A stretch of DNA of 64,000 bases from an uncultured Draconibacterium sp. (GCF_963677565.1 NZ_OY781981.1:3960001-4024000), one strand, 5' to 3'; counted from the first letter of the stretch, positions 26,980-36,592 are shown. Made by a program: numbers and translations. The notes: generated from the sequence alone by a model not told the origin.

Positions 26980-28920
26980 CTATTGAATCGATTCCAAAAC
27001 AGCAGCATATCCGCCACCTGCAACCATTTCAATTTCTATTACATCTCCTTTTTTTACCACTTTTTCTATCTCTGCCACAGCTTCACCGTTATTAGGTGTC
27101 TCTTCAGTATCCGAATAAATTGTCATTTTGTATTCTCCTTCAGAAAGAAAATTGAGAGTTACTTCCAGTTTTCGGTCTTCACTGTTGGTCATTGAACCAA
27201 TAAACCAGTCGTTTTCACTTCGACGAGCCATTGTAATATACTCTCCAATTGCGCCATTCAGCACTTCTGTATCGTCCCATACTGTTTTTACTTTCTTCAG
27301 AAATTCAACACCTGTTTCGCCTCTGTAATTATCAGGATGATCGCAGGCCACCTGATACGGACTATCGTATATAACGAACTGCGCCAAAGTATTTGCACGG
27401 CTTCCCAGAACATTTGCAGGCGTGCCATTTCTGAATTTATCGGGCATGCGGTTTAAAAACCCACCCGGAGTGTAATCCATCGGGCCGGCCAGCATTCGGG
27501 TAAATGGCAAGGTACACAAATGTTCGGGCGTCATACACAGCGACCATTTGTTGTATTCATTTCCCATCACACCTTCGCGGGTCATTAGATTAGGATAAGT
27601 TCTACGCCAGCCGGTTGGTTTATACGCCCCGTGAAAATCAACCATCAACTGGTGTTTTGCCGCGGTTGTTACAATCCGGTGGTACCAGTTTACCATTTCC
27701 TGGTCGCTACGGTCCATAAAATCGATTTTAATACCTGCAGCTCCCCATTCATGATACAAAGCACAGGCGGCATCAAAATCCGAGCGATCAACGTCTGTCC
27801 AGTACATCCACAACCAGCATTTAACATTTTTGCTTTTTGCGTACTCAAAAATGGCCGGCATATCAAGTTGTTCTGCAGGAGTTGTAATGTCTGCCTCGGG
27901 CTGATTATACATTCCGTACCACTGCCAGTCTATCAGCATATAATCCCAGCCCATTTCCGAAGCGAGGTCGATGTATTGCAAAATCACATCCTGCTCCATT
28001 TTTACTTCGCCGCTCCACCAGTGATCCCAGGCACTAATTCCCGGCTTAATCCACGACGGATCTTCAATTTCGCAAGGATCATTTAAGTTTTGAAGGATTT
28101 CCGATTCCACCAAATCACCCGCTGTTTCGCCAAGCATAAGCACGCGCCACGGCGTAAAATGCGGAAATTTAAATACCACTTTGTTGCCATTTTCAGGCTG
28201 ACCGGGCATCGGAGCCAGATCAGAACGTAAAGCAAATTTTCCTGCTTTCGAAAATGGTTTTACAAACATTCCGGCATAATCAGTCAAATCAGCCTCAGTT
28301 AGCGCTGCATAACAATGTTCAGCCACTTCAATGGTTATCGGCAATCCGGTTACCATTTTATCGGTAATATCCGAGATTTTCTTTTTCCAGAATTCCGTTT
28401 CCTGCGAACTAACATAGCTTTTATAATCAGCCGACCAGCAGGTAAAATCATCTGCAAAATTAAATACTGATAGTTCGTCAGTCATCGTATTTTCACGATT
28501 CGCAAACTGCTCCGGAAATTCAACCCGATAAGCAAAACCGTCGTTGTACGCCCGGAATTCAACATTCACCAAACGTTTTGGAAAACGGCTTTCCTGCGTA
28601 TACACAACCAGACTGTTATATTTATTTTGAATTTCGTTGTATCGTTTTAATACTGGTTTCCACGTTTCATCAACTTTAGCTTGTTTTGTATCAAGTAAAG
28701 TAAATTCTTTTCCAATCGGAGCAGCTTCAACAAACTCAAAAGCAATGGTTGAAAAATCCAACACCTGGGTATTATTAAAGGAAACGGAGTATCCTAATTG
28801 CTCTCCAATAGAAATTGAGACATTTACTTTTCCATCGGGAGATTTTAACTGAAATTCTGTTGCTGAAAGACTGAACACAGAGAAGGCCAGCAGAAGCGTA
28901 CATAAAATGGCTCGAAACAT
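26980..28920 (-). CDS. Glycoside hydrolase family 97 protein
   Basis: 646 residues with signal peptide MFRAILCTLLLAFSVFSLSA. The N-terminal beta-sandwich starts FQLKSPDGKVNVSISI; a TIM barrel of GH97 type follows (SAWDHWWSGE, YMLIDWQWYGMY, AAGIKIDFMDRSDQE, MVDFHGAYKPTGWRRTYPN) and a C-terminal beta domain. GH97 includes inverting alpha-glucosidases (SusB) and retaining alpha-galactosidases. The Asp in KIDFMDR (near 398) suggests the retaining type, but this subgrouping is inference. It is a single gene with no SusC/SusD pair nearby. A minus-strand TATATTTG lies 31 bases upstream. Confidence 0.92.
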   Translation of the reverse strand: MFRAILCTLLLAFSVFSLSATEFQLKSPDGKVNVSISIGEQLGYSVSFNNTQVLDFSTIAFEFVEAAPIGKEFTLLDTKQAKVDETWKPVLKRYNEIQNKYNSLVVYTQESRFPKRLVNVEFRAYNDGFAYRVEFPEQFANRENTMTDELSVFNFADDFTCWSADYKSYVSSQETEFWKKKISDITDKMVTGLPITIEVAEHCYAALTEADLTDYAGMFVKPFSKAGKFALRSDLAPMPGQPENGNKVVFKFPHFTPWRVLMLGETAGDLVESEILQNLNDPCEIEDPSWIKPGISAWDHWWSGEVKMEQDVILQYIDLASEMGWDYMLIDWQWYGMYNQPEADITTPAEQLDMPAIFEYAKSKNVKCWLWMYWTDVDRSDFDAACALYHEWGAAGIKIDFMDRSDQEMVNWYHRIVTTAAKHQLMVDFHGAYKPTGWRRTYPNLMTREGVMGNEYNKWSLCMTPEHLCTLPFTRMLAGPMDYTPGGFLNRMPDKFRNGTPANVLGSRANTLAQFVIYDSPYQVACDHPDNYRGETGVEFLKKVKTVWDDTEVLNGAIGEYITMARRSENDWFIGSMTNSEDRKLEVTLNFLSEGEYKMTIYSDTEETPNNGEAVAEIEKVVKKGDVIEIEMVAGGGYAAVLESIQ

Positions 28921-28950
28921 GTTTTGTAGTTTTAGTTATTGTAATAAATA

Positions 28951-28958
28951 CAAATATA
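28951..28958 (-). promoter_or_regulatory. -7 promoter element for the GH97 gene
   Basis: TATATTTG on the minus strand, with TTTG (28981-28984) about 22 bases further upstream as a possible -33 element. Confidence 0.5.
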
Positions 28959-29017
28959 ATATATGAAACCACAAAAGTTACAAATTACAGTAGGAAGAGC
29001 CGAAAATTAAAGGCATA

Positions 29018-29057
29018 AAAAAAGCCCGTTTTCGTATTTCTACCAAAACGGGCTTCT
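29018..29057 (-). terminator. Terminator after the Hsp20 gene
   Basis: AAGCCCGTTTT (29022-29032) and AAAACGGGCTT (29045-29055) are perfect 11-bp arms, followed on the minus strand by a run of T. Confidence 0.85.
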
Positions 29058-29085
29058 GCATTATTAACTTTCCTCTAAAAACCAA

Positions 29086-29532
29086 TTATGACACTTTAAT
29101 TTCAACGGGTTCTTTCTCTAACGCTTCTTCCTTTTTAGGAAGTTCAATATTCAGAATTCCATTTTCAAATTTTGCGCTAATCTTTTCAGCATCAACCGAT
29201 TTTGGTAAACGATACTTCTTCTCGAAATTTTTAACACCAAACTCGCGGTGTGCATATTTATAAACCTCGGTGTTTTCTTTTTCTTCTTTTTCAACCTTAA
29301 CGGTCAAAACATTTTTGTGAACATTCAACTGAAGATCTTCTTTTACGAAACCTGGTAACAACACTTCAATTTTGAATTCTTTTTCTGTCTCAAAAACGTT
29401 GGTTGCGGGCGATGCACCACAATTATTTGCATAGTTTTCGTGGTAATCGTTTTTCAAAAAATTGTTGAATAATTCATCAACTAAAGTTCTGTTTACGTTG
29501 TAACGTGGGTTTTCAAATCTTACTAAATTCAT
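29086..29532 (-). CDS. Small heat-shock protein, Hsp20 family
   Basis: 148-residue alpha-crystallin-domain chaperone that holds unfolding proteins. Typical phrases: PATNVFETEKEFKIEVLLPG, KEDLQLNVHKNVLTVKVEKE, FGVKNFEKKYRLPKSVDAEK, and FENGILNIELPKKE before the C-terminal tail EPVEIKVS. A full AGGAGG Shine-Dalgarno (complement at 29540-29545) lies 7 bases before the ATG. This is unusual in Bacteroidota and suits strong translation on heat shock. Single gene with its own terminator. Confidence 0.96.
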   Translation of the reverse strand: MNLVRFENPRYNVNRTLVDELFNNFLKNDYHENYANNCGASPATNVFETEKEFKIEVLLPGFVKEDLQLNVHKNVLTVKVEKEEKENTEVYKYAHREFGVKNFEKKYRLPKSVDAEKISAKFENGILNIELPKKEEALEKEPVEIKVS

Positions 29533-29760
29533 GACTTTTCCTCCTAATATTTTTAATTCTGTTGTTAAAATTTTGTTTTCAAATTACTGCATGCCATAAA
29601 TCAATTCCTGTTCCAACAAACTTTTTCCGCCAATCTTGTCAATTTCCCCACTCCAAACAATGTCATATTGGCCGTTTTGTGACCTAAAAAACTGCAGAAC
29701 TGTCATATTATGTAATTTTTTGGATATTTGTTTTACTTCAATCTAAGCTGAAAATATTGT

Positions 29761-29768
29761 TACCTTTG
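29761..29768 (+). promoter_or_regulatory. -7 promoter element for trmD
   Basis: TACCTTTG matches TAnnTTTG and lies 18 bases before the trmD ATG, so the leader is about 10-12 bases. Confidence 0.5.
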
Positions 29769-29786
29769 GGCAAAATTTTTCCAGAA

Positions 29787-30479
29787 ATGAGGATCGATAT
29801 TATTACAGTTTTGCCGGAAATTATTGAAAGTCCGTTTCAACACTCAATCATAAAACGGGCGCAGGACAAAGGGCTGGCAGAAATCCATATTCATAATTTG
29901 CGCGATTTTTCGGAAGACAAACACCGACGCGTTGACGACTATTCCTTTGGCAAGGGTGCAGGTATGGTAATGGCCATTCAACCCATTGAAAAAGCCATTG
30001 AAACACTAAAAGCAGAACGCAACTATGACGAGATAATTTTCACTACACCCGACGGAGGAGTTTTTGACCAACAGGAAGCAAACAAACTCTCATTGAAGAA
30101 AAATTTAATCATTCTTTGTGGTCATTATAAAGGTATCGATCAGCGAATTCGGGACACTTATATTACGAAGGAAATATCGGTTGGAGATTTTGTCCTCACC
30201 GGTGGAGAACTTGCTGCAGCAATAATAACCGATGCAGTCGTTCGCCTTCTGCCGGGAGTACTTTCCGACGAAACCTCTGCCCTCACCGATTCATTCCAGG
30301 ATCACCTGTTAAGTCCACCTGTTTATACCCGTCCGGCAGAATATAAAGGGATGAAAGTGCCCGAAGTTTTACTTAGTGGCAACGACAAATTGGTTGAAGA
30401 CTGGAAACACGACCAGGCCATTGAAAGAACAAAAACATTGCGCCCCGATTTGTATAAAAAATATTTGGGAGAAGAATAA
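29787..30479 (+). CDS. trmD: tRNA (guanine37-N1)-methyltransferase
   Basis: 230-residue SPOUT methyltransferase that makes m1G37 in tRNA anticodon loops. The start is MRIDIITVLPE, because TrmD begins this way; the reading ten codons upstream overlaps the promoter element. Knot and AdoMet motifs are LILCGHYKGIDQRIRD and SVGDFVLTGGELAA. The catalytic-loop region has LSDETSALTDSFQ and the tRNA-binding tail is present. Normal length. An M14 peptidase gene follows after 3 bases, in one operon; the usual neighbours rimM and rplS are absent. Confidence 0.97.
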   Translation: MRIDIITVLPEIIESPFQHSIIKRAQDKGLAEIHIHNLRDFSEDKHRRVDDYSFGKGAGMVMAIQPIEKAIETLKAERNYDEIIFTTPDGGVFDQQEANKLSLKKNLIILCGHYKGIDQRIRDTYITKEISVGDFVLTGGELAAAIITDAVVRLLPGVLSDETSALTDSFQDHLLSPPVYTRPAEYKGMKVPEVLLSGNDKLVEDWKHDQAIERTKTLRPDLYKKYLGEE

Positions 30480-30482
30480 TCA

Positions 30483-31109
30483 ATGAACGAAACAACAACC
30501 AGCACGATTGAATTAATCAAGAAGCCTTCGAACAATCCCAACGCGAAAACAATACTTATAATTGGCGTTTTTCATGGAGAAGAACCACAGGGCGAATATG
30601 TGATCAACAGATATCTGGAGAATGGTAATTTTGAAGACTTCAATAACCACTTAAATTTTATCCCCTGTCTGAATCCATGGGGAAAAGAACGTGGTATTCG
30701 GGGAAACCAAAACGGTGTGGACTTAAACCGCAACTACCCGACAAAAAACTGGATTGAAACTGAAAAAGATGAATATTACTCGGGTACACACGCAGCTTCG
30801 GAAATAACAACCAGACAAATGACCGAATTATTGGATGATTTAAAACCCGACATCATTCTTACGCTACATGCCCCATTAAAATGCGTTAATTACGATGGCC
30901 CCGCAAAAGAGCTGGCGGATAAAATAGCTGAATTCTGTGAATATCCGGTAATTGCCGATTTGGGTTACCCTACTCCGGGATCATTTGGGACTTACTGCGG
31001 AGTTGAGCGTAATATTCCTATTGTTACACTTGAATACGACGATAAAGAAGATTACGAAAGTATTTATCGTAAAACGGAAAAGATTTTTGACTGGCTGGCC
31101 GTTTATTAG
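30483..31109 (+). CDS. M14-family zinc carboxypeptidase/amidase
   Basis: 208 residues. Zinc ligands are His31 and Glu34 (VFHGEEPQGE) and His in LTLHAPLK. The substrate-binding Asn-Arg is in GVDLNRNYP and the probable catalytic Glu in VTLEYDD. The compact form without propeptide or signal peptide resembles MpaA, the cytosolic murein-tripeptide amidase, and related succinylglutamate-desuccinylase-like proteins. A role in peptidoglycan peptide recycling is the likeliest guess. Co-transcribed with trmD (3-base gap), with no obvious functional link. Confidence 0.88.
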   Translation: MNETTTSTIELIKKPSNNPNAKTILIIGVFHGEEPQGEYVINRYLENGNFEDFNNHLNFIPCLNPWGKERGIRGNQNGVDLNRNYPTKNWIETEKDEYYSGTHAASEITTRQMTELLDDLKPDIILTLHAPLKCVNYDGPAKELADKIAEFCEYPVIADLGYPTPGSFGTYCGVERNIPIVTLEYDDKEDYESIYRKTEKIFDWLAVY

Positions 31110-31164
31110 TTGACAGTATCAGTAAACAGTTTTCAGCAATTCCGGCTCTTTATATTCAGGTTTT

Positions 31165-34014
31165 TCAAAACCTTCTGCAGATTCCGCGATACGCACAGTA
31201 TTCACACTTTTTGTCGTGTTCGGTTTGCGAGAACTCGTTTTCTTCCGAGAAGATCTCTGAAACCAAACCAGCCAACTCCTCCTCAAATTCTTCAACAACT
31301 TCATCAAAGAAAAAATCTTTATTACTCATCTTTACCGCTGCCTCAAAATTTTCTGCAAACAAACTGCGTAACGGATAAATTGCCGCCTGAATTTCAGCTG
31401 CATTGGTTTCTGTAGCTAGTCCCCACGAATAAATCAAAGCCTGCAAAATCTCCTTTTTGGGCTCTTTTGCGTCTCTTTCAAACAGCTCGTCAACTGTTTT
31501 AAACTTTGTCGTTTTTACATTTCCGGTTTTATAATCGAGTACCCGGGTCACGCCGTTTGCTCTGTCAACGCGGTCGATCATACCGCCCACACATATTTTA
31601 TTCTCGCCGGCATTTATCCATCGGTTGTAGCGCTGCTCCAGGCTCACTACTGTAAAAGGTGCCATATCCTTATCAATTTTTAAAAGCTGGCGCAAATAGG
31701 TTATGGCATTTTCAAAAATCAGCAAAGTTTTTCCTTCCAGTTTTATCTTTCCTTTTAACGGAAGTTTCTTTTTCAAATAGTGAATGGCAATTTGTTTGGT
31801 TACCTCGTTCTCCAGCCACACACGGTCTTTCTGAATTTTCTCGATATTACTTTTCTCAACTACGCGGCCTACATACGGCTTGTATAATTCTTCCAGCGTA
31901 TCGTGAAAAATATTTCCAAAAACAACGCCGTCAATCTCTTCTTTCACTTCCTCCGGTTCGGGCAAACGAACCACATACTGACAGTAAAATTTCAACTTAC
32001 AATTCAGGTAAGTATTAATTGCACTTGGTGAAAGCGGATGATCCTCCGAATTGTTCGCCAACAGTTTCTCAACAATTTCTTTCGAACTTTTTATACGAAT
32101 TTCCTCTACAGGATCATTTGAAAACGAAAAATCAAGGTTTAACATCGAAGGTTTATGCACCGAATCGTATTGCAACTGATAACCATAGCGACTCAACTCT
32201 CCTGTTCCAATTCCTTCTTTCACCACGCTGTAGGTGGCTGTAACATTTTTTGCGCGCTGAATAAGTCGATAGAAATAATAAGCATACATGGCATCCTGTT
32301 CGTCGATGCCGGGCAACCCGAATCCCAAACGGATATTAAAAGGAATAAACGATGGTGCTGTGAATTTACGTGGCCACTTATTTTCGTTGAGTCCGAGAAT
32401 GATCAGGTTTTCAAAATCCAAACAACGGGTTTCCAGAATTCCCATCACCTGCATACCACTTAGTGGTTCACCTTCAAAAGCAACCGAAACCTGCCCAAGA
32501 TACTGTGAAAACAACCTGAAATAAACAGCTTCACTGATTTCTCGCTGTTGCTCGCTCAACACATCATCAACAACAGCTTTTAGCTTTTCAATGGATTGAT
32601 AAATGGAATAAATCAGCTCCAAAAGCATGGCATTGTCAATCTCAGTATGTTTTAAATGACCATAAAACGCCGTTAGCACATCTAAAAAGTATCCACTGTA
32701 ATCTGCTGTTTTTTCAGGCAATTCAAAAATTTGTTGGTGTAGCGGCGAAAAATTTATCTCTGCAAGCGGCACCGAAATACGGTTGTTATTCTTTAACTGA
32801 TTAATATACGCTTTACTCGCCTCACTCGCTGTGTCACCCAACAACTGATGATTCAAAACATCAGTCACATAACGGTAATAGGCCACATAACTTTCGCCTT
32901 CTTTTCGCTTGTTCTTCAGCAGCGTCACCAGCAACATTAAAAAGCCGTAAACCACCGAATTCCGAACCGAATACCCCATGGTGACATTTACCTTGTCGAC
33001 ATTCGCCGGCACCGCGCCGAGAGCCGAAAACAACAGACTTTCATCGGCCAGCACAATAGCCGTATTGTCAAACTCTTTTTTGTACGATTTTTTTGTTTCA
33101 TCCAGAAAATTCGGAATCTGCTGTGCCTGCCCGTAAACCGAAGAAACAGCTACCATCTTCATGTTTTTCCGATGGTTAAACTGCGTAGTATCCAATTCAA
33201 AATCGTCGGGTTGTGGAAATTCCAGCAGGTTAGTTCGCAGGAAATGGCCGGCTTCATTTTGTGGATCATCAAGATACGATTCATCGTAATCCCATAAAAA
33301 CTCAGCTTTCCCCAAGCTTTGCAGATGCTTAAAAAATCGCTTCTCGCAGGCATTCAAGGCATTCAGTCCAACGATATAATATTTTTTGTACGGAAAAATC
33401 TTTTCTTCATCATTTAGATTTTCAGCCACTTCCCGATCCTGCATGCCGGGATAAGCCAATTGTTTTTCGGCCAGCTGCTGTTTAAAATCATGGTAAACGG
33501 GATACAGCTTATTCCAAATCGAAATATATTTTTCCTTGAAACCTTTTTTATCCACAACGGCCAGACTTCCCCAAAACTGCTCCAGCGCCTTTTTCTGCTC
33601 GTCGGTGAGGTAATCAAACACCGATTCAATTTCTTTCAGATCGGAAACATTGGTAAACAAATCTTTGGCATTTACCAGGTAGCGATCAATATCGTTAAAA
33701 TCGGCCAGCAGAATTTCGCCCCAAAAGTAAAATTCATCGAAGGTTTCAGTAGTTTTCGTATGTTTCAGAAACACATCGTAAAGCAAAGAAATCAGTTGTA
33801 GTTTCTCGCCTTTTTGCATGACAGAATACGAAGCCATCAACTCATTTATCGTGGTTGTATTCGGGCCAATTACCGCCCCGTCAACCGTTTTCTGCAAATA
33901 ATGAGTAAAAAATACGCCGGCTCTTCGGTTCGGAAAAACCACACACAAATCTTTTAACTCGTTTTTATGTTTTTGATAAATATATTTTGCGCATTGCGAG
34001 AGAAATCGTTCCAT
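31165..34014 (-). CDS. AddB-like PD-(D/E)XK nuclease
   Basis: 949 residues. The N-terminal two thirds resemble an inactivated UvrD-like helicase half: CVVFPNRRAGVFFTHYL replaces the Walker A. The C-terminal nuclease domain has GNIFHDTLEELY, GGMIDRVDR and RVLDYKTG, the metal-binding core. Cysteines in NCKLKFYCQY and CEYCAYRGIC suggest the AddB-type 4Fe-4S staple. This family works with an AddA helicase in double-strand-break end processing; no addA is in the window, so the partner must be elsewhere. Single gene, convergent with the M14 gene. Confidence 0.88.
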   Translation of the reverse strand: MERFLSQCAKYIYQKHKNELKDLCVVFPNRRAGVFFTHYLQKTVDGAVIGPNTTTINELMASYSVMQKGEKLQLISLLYDVFLKHTKTTETFDEFYFWGEILLADFNDIDRYLVNAKDLFTNVSDLKEIESVFDYLTDEQKKALEQFWGSLAVVDKKGFKEKYISIWNKLYPVYHDFKQQLAEKQLAYPGMQDREVAENLNDEEKIFPYKKYYIVGLNALNACEKRFFKHLQSLGKAEFLWDYDESYLDDPQNEAGHFLRTNLLEFPQPDDFELDTTQFNHRKNMKMVAVSSVYGQAQQIPNFLDETKKSYKKEFDNTAIVLADESLLFSALGAVPANVDKVNVTMGYSVRNSVVYGFLMLLVTLLKNKRKEGESYVAYYRYVTDVLNHQLLGDTASEASKAYINQLKNNNRISVPLAEINFSPLHQQIFELPEKTADYSGYFLDVLTAFYGHLKHTEIDNAMLLELIYSIYQSIEKLKAVVDDVLSEQQREISEAVYFRLFSQYLGQVSVAFEGEPLSGMQVMGILETRCLDFENLIILGLNENKWPRKFTAPSFIPFNIRLGFGLPGIDEQDAMYAYYFYRLIQRAKNVTATYSVVKEGIGTGELSRYGYQLQYDSVHKPSMLNLDFSFSNDPVEEIRIKSSKEIVEKLLANNSEDHPLSPSAINTYLNCKLKFYCQYVVRLPEPEEVKEEIDGVVFGNIFHDTLEELYKPYVGRVVEKSNIEKIQKDRVWLENEVTKQIAIHYLKKKLPLKGKIKLEGKTLLIFENAITYLRQLLKIDKDMAPFTVVSLEQRYNRWINAGENKICVGGMIDRVDRANGVTRVLDYKTGNVKTTKFKTVDELFERDAKEPKKEILQALIYSWGLATETNAAEIQAAIYPLRSLFAENFEAAVKMSNKDFFFDEVVEEFEEELAGLVSEIFSEENEFSQTEHDKKCEYCAYRGICRRF

Positions 34015-34143
34015 ACCTTGGTTCTTCGTTCAGGGTTTAAAGTTCATAGTTTAGCCTGAATAAACAAGAAATAGATGCAAGAAAATTTTCTTATTTTAGA
34101 GCTTTCGTTATTTCTTAATGGTATAAATCATTCATACAACAAC

Positions 34144-35829
34144 ATGAAAAAAATTGCGCTGTCTATTTTAACTTTTGTTTTTTCACTGCAACTAATTGCA
34201 CAAGATCGCATTACAGGTCTAACTTTTGCCACACGCAGCGAGGTAATCGCACAACACGGGATGGCATGTACCAGTCAACCACTGGCCACACAGGCTGCAC
34301 TTGACATATTAAAAGCCGGCGGAAATGCCATTGATGCAGCTATTGCCGCAAACGCCGTTCTTGGTTTGGTTGAACCCACCGGAAACGGCATGGGTGGCGA
34401 CTTATTTGCCATTGTTTGGGATGCCGAAACAAAAAAATTGTATGGCTTAAATGCCAGCGGACGATCGCCTTACGAATTAACACTCGACTATTTTAAGGAA
34501 AACAGTTACGAGAAGATTCCGTCGTACGGACCACTTCCGGTTTCTGTACCGGGCTGTGTTGACGGCTGGTTCGAGCTACACAATAAGTTCGGCAGCCTTC
34601 CCATGAAAGAAGTCTTGAATCCTGCTATTTCGTATGCCGAAAACGGATTCCCGTTAACTGAACTTATTGCATATTACTGGGGACGCAGCACCTTTTTAAG
34701 TCAGTACCCGGGATTTGAAGAGATTTTTATGCCCAACGGAAAAGCACCTAAAAAAGGTGAAGTATTTAAAAATCCTTACCTGGCCAGCACTTTTAAACTG
34801 ATTGCAGAACAAGGACGCGATGTATTTTACAAAGGTGAGATTGCCGAAAAGATTGTAAACTATGTGCGAGAACAGGGTGGCTTTTTAAGCATGAAAGACT
34901 TCGAAGATCATCACTCAGAGTGGGTAGAACCTATTTCTACGAATTACCGTGGTTATGATGTTTGGGAGCTTCCACCTAACGGGCAGGGAACTGCCGTTTT
35001 GCAAATGCTAAATATTTTGGAGAATTATGATATTTCAAGCATGGGTTTTGGATCGCCTGAATACATGCATCATTTTATTGAAGCGAAAAAACTGGCTTAC
35101 GAAGACCGCGCAAAATACTATTCCGATATGGATTTTAATAATCTTCCTATTGACGAATTGATATCAAAAGAGTACGGAAAAGAAAGAGCGGCATTGATCA
35201 ATGCAAATCGTGCAGCGCGCTCCTATCCAGCCGGCGAGCTGGAACAAGGCAACACCATCTACCTGACAACAGCCGACAAAGATGGCAATATGGTTTCGCT
35301 AATTCAAAGTAATTACCGTGGCATGGGATCGGGAATGACTCCCGGAAAACTCGGTTTTATACTTCAGGATCGTGGCGAATTATTTGCACTGGAAGAAGGC
35401 CATATGAATGTTTACGAACCACACAAGCGCCCGTTCCACACCATTATTCCGGCGTTTATTACAAAAGATGGAGAACCATACATTAGTTTTGGATTAATGG
35501 GCGGTGCGATGCAACCACAGGGACACGTTCAGATTGTTTGTAATCTGATCGACTTTGGGATGAACCTGCAGGAAGCCGGCGATGCACCGCGCATCAGTCA
35601 CGACGGCTCGAGCCAGCCAACCGGCGAAAAAATGAACGATGGCGGCCGTGTTTCACTGGAAAGTGGTTTTGAATACCAGACCATTCGCGAACTAATGAGC
35701 AAAGGACACCGCATTGGATATGCACTTGGGCCGTACGGTGGTTACCAGGCCATAATGTGGGACAAGGAAAACAAAGTGTTTTATGGTGCTTCCGAATCGC
35801 GCAAAGACGGACAGGCAGCGGGATTTTAA
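34144..35829 (+). CDS. ggt: Gamma-glutamyltranspeptidase
   Basis: 561 residues from MKKIALSILTFVFSLQLIAQ, a signal peptide; the reading from 34075 adds 23 unlikely residues. An Ntn-hydrolase of the periplasm that cleaves or transfers gamma-glutamyl groups, e.g. of glutathione. The N-terminal subunit has GGNAIDAAIAANAVLGLVEP and GNGMGGDLFAIVWD. Self-processing would occur before the Thr of QGNTIYLTTAD (the family DTTHxSVVD position), freeing the catalytic Thr. SGMTPGKLGFILQDRG, GGAMQPQGHVQ and the C-terminal barrel follow. Single gene. Confidence 0.95.
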   Translation: MKKIALSILTFVFSLQLIAQDRITGLTFATRSEVIAQHGMACTSQPLATQAALDILKAGGNAIDAAIAANAVLGLVEPTGNGMGGDLFAIVWDAETKKLYGLNASGRSPYELTLDYFKENSYEKIPSYGPLPVSVPGCVDGWFELHNKFGSLPMKEVLNPAISYAENGFPLTELIAYYWGRSTFLSQYPGFEEIFMPNGKAPKKGEVFKNPYLASTFKLIAEQGRDVFYKGEIAEKIVNYVREQGGFLSMKDFEDHHSEWVEPISTNYRGYDVWELPPNGQGTAVLQMLNILENYDISSMGFGSPEYMHHFIEAKKLAYEDRAKYYSDMDFNNLPIDELISKEYGKERAALINANRAARSYPAGELEQGNTIYLTTADKDGNMVSLIQSNYRGMGSGMTPGKLGFILQDRGELFALEEGHMNVYEPHKRPFHTIIPAFITKDGEPYISFGLMGGAMQPQGHVQIVCNLIDFGMNLQEAGDAPRISHDGSSQPTGEKMNDGGRVSLESGFEYQTIRELMSKGHRIGYALGPYGGYQAIMWDKENKVFYGASESRKDGQAAGF

Positions 35830-35835
35830 AATAGA

Positions 35836-35853
35836 ATTGCCTGTGGGCAAATA
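35836..35853. terminator. Small shared hairpin between convergent genes
   Basis: TTGCC-TGTG-GGCAA (35837-35850) in the gap between ggt and the membrane-protein gene, with A/T flanks. Weak. Confidence 0.3.
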
Positions 35854-35854
35854 T

Positions 35855-36475
35855 TTATAGTAGCCCGTTTTTTCCTCCTTTGGCCAATAACCAAACAGAG
35901 AATGCCATTTCACCCAAAATACTTGGTACTGCTACCAATGCAAGAAATATTCCTGCAACGTCGCTGTAATTTGGTAATAGAAAATGAGCTGAAGTGTCAA
36001 CCATATACATTATTCCGGCAATTAGCAGAAACACTGCAATCCATTTTGGTTTTTGAATAATGACAGACAAAAGGATTAAATGCGCGCCAAAAAAGAACAG
36101 GCCAATCAACCAGATGATTTCAAATACATTCACCTGGTGTAAAATTTCGTCAGCGGAGTCGGAATTAAGCGTAAGAACCAGCGCAAAAACTGCAACCCCC
36201 ATAATAGCTGCGTGCATAATTCTGAAATAAGTACTGAGGCGTGTATAAATATGTTTACGATATAATCCGAATAGTCCCCAAGCTACTACAACATCGAATA
36301 ATACAGTAATTAGAAAGGCTAAAATTCCAAATCGAACAACCATATTTTGAAGTCTAATGGTTTCAACCGGATTCTGTTTCAGTGATTCCAATACAAAAAA
36401 ATTGGCAAATATCGCAGCAAAAAAGATGATCAAATAGCTGATTCCAGTAATGATCGAGAGTTTCCTTGAATTCAT
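35855..36475 (-). CDS. DUF4386-like integral membrane protein
   Basis: 206 residues with six hydrophobic helices (ISYLIIFFAAIFANFFVLESL, FGILAFLITVLFDVVVAWGL, AIMGVAVFALVLTL, IIWLIGLFFFGAHLILLSVII, WIAVFLLIAGIMYMVDTSAHF, AGIFLALVAVPSILGEMAF). Helix positions and the RKLSIITGISYLI start and LLPNYSDVAGIFLALVAVPS end are typical of DUF4386. Molecular function is unknown for the family. Convergent with ggt at a 25-base gap. Confidence 0.87.
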   Translation of the reverse strand: MNSRKLSIITGISYLIIFFAAIFANFFVLESLKQNPVETIRLQNMVVRFGILAFLITVLFDVVVAWGLFGLYRKHIYTRLSTYFRIMHAAIMGVAVFALVLTLNSDSADEILHQVNVFEIIWLIGLFFFGAHLILLSVIIQKPKWIAVFLLIAGIMYMVDTSAHFLLPNYSDVAGIFLALVAVPSILGEMAFSVWLLAKGGKNGLL

Positions 36476-36554
36476 ATTTTATGTCTATTTAATGGATAGT
36501 ATAGTTTTACAATAACTATTTAACCTCAAACGCCACCTTTTGTTTATACCAAAA

Positions 36555-36592
36555 AAAAGGTTCCGCCTGTAATTAACAAACGGAACCTTGTA
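36555..36592 (-). terminator. Terminator after the 1158-residue gene
   Basis: AAGGTTCCG (36557-36565) pairs with CGGAACCTT (36581-36589); the minus strand then runs into eight T. Confidence 0.8.

Noticed and set aside
26980..28920. Polysaccharide utilisation locus around the GH97 gene
   Set aside because: No SusC/SusD pair, no further glycosidases and no hybrid two-component or ECF regulator nearby.
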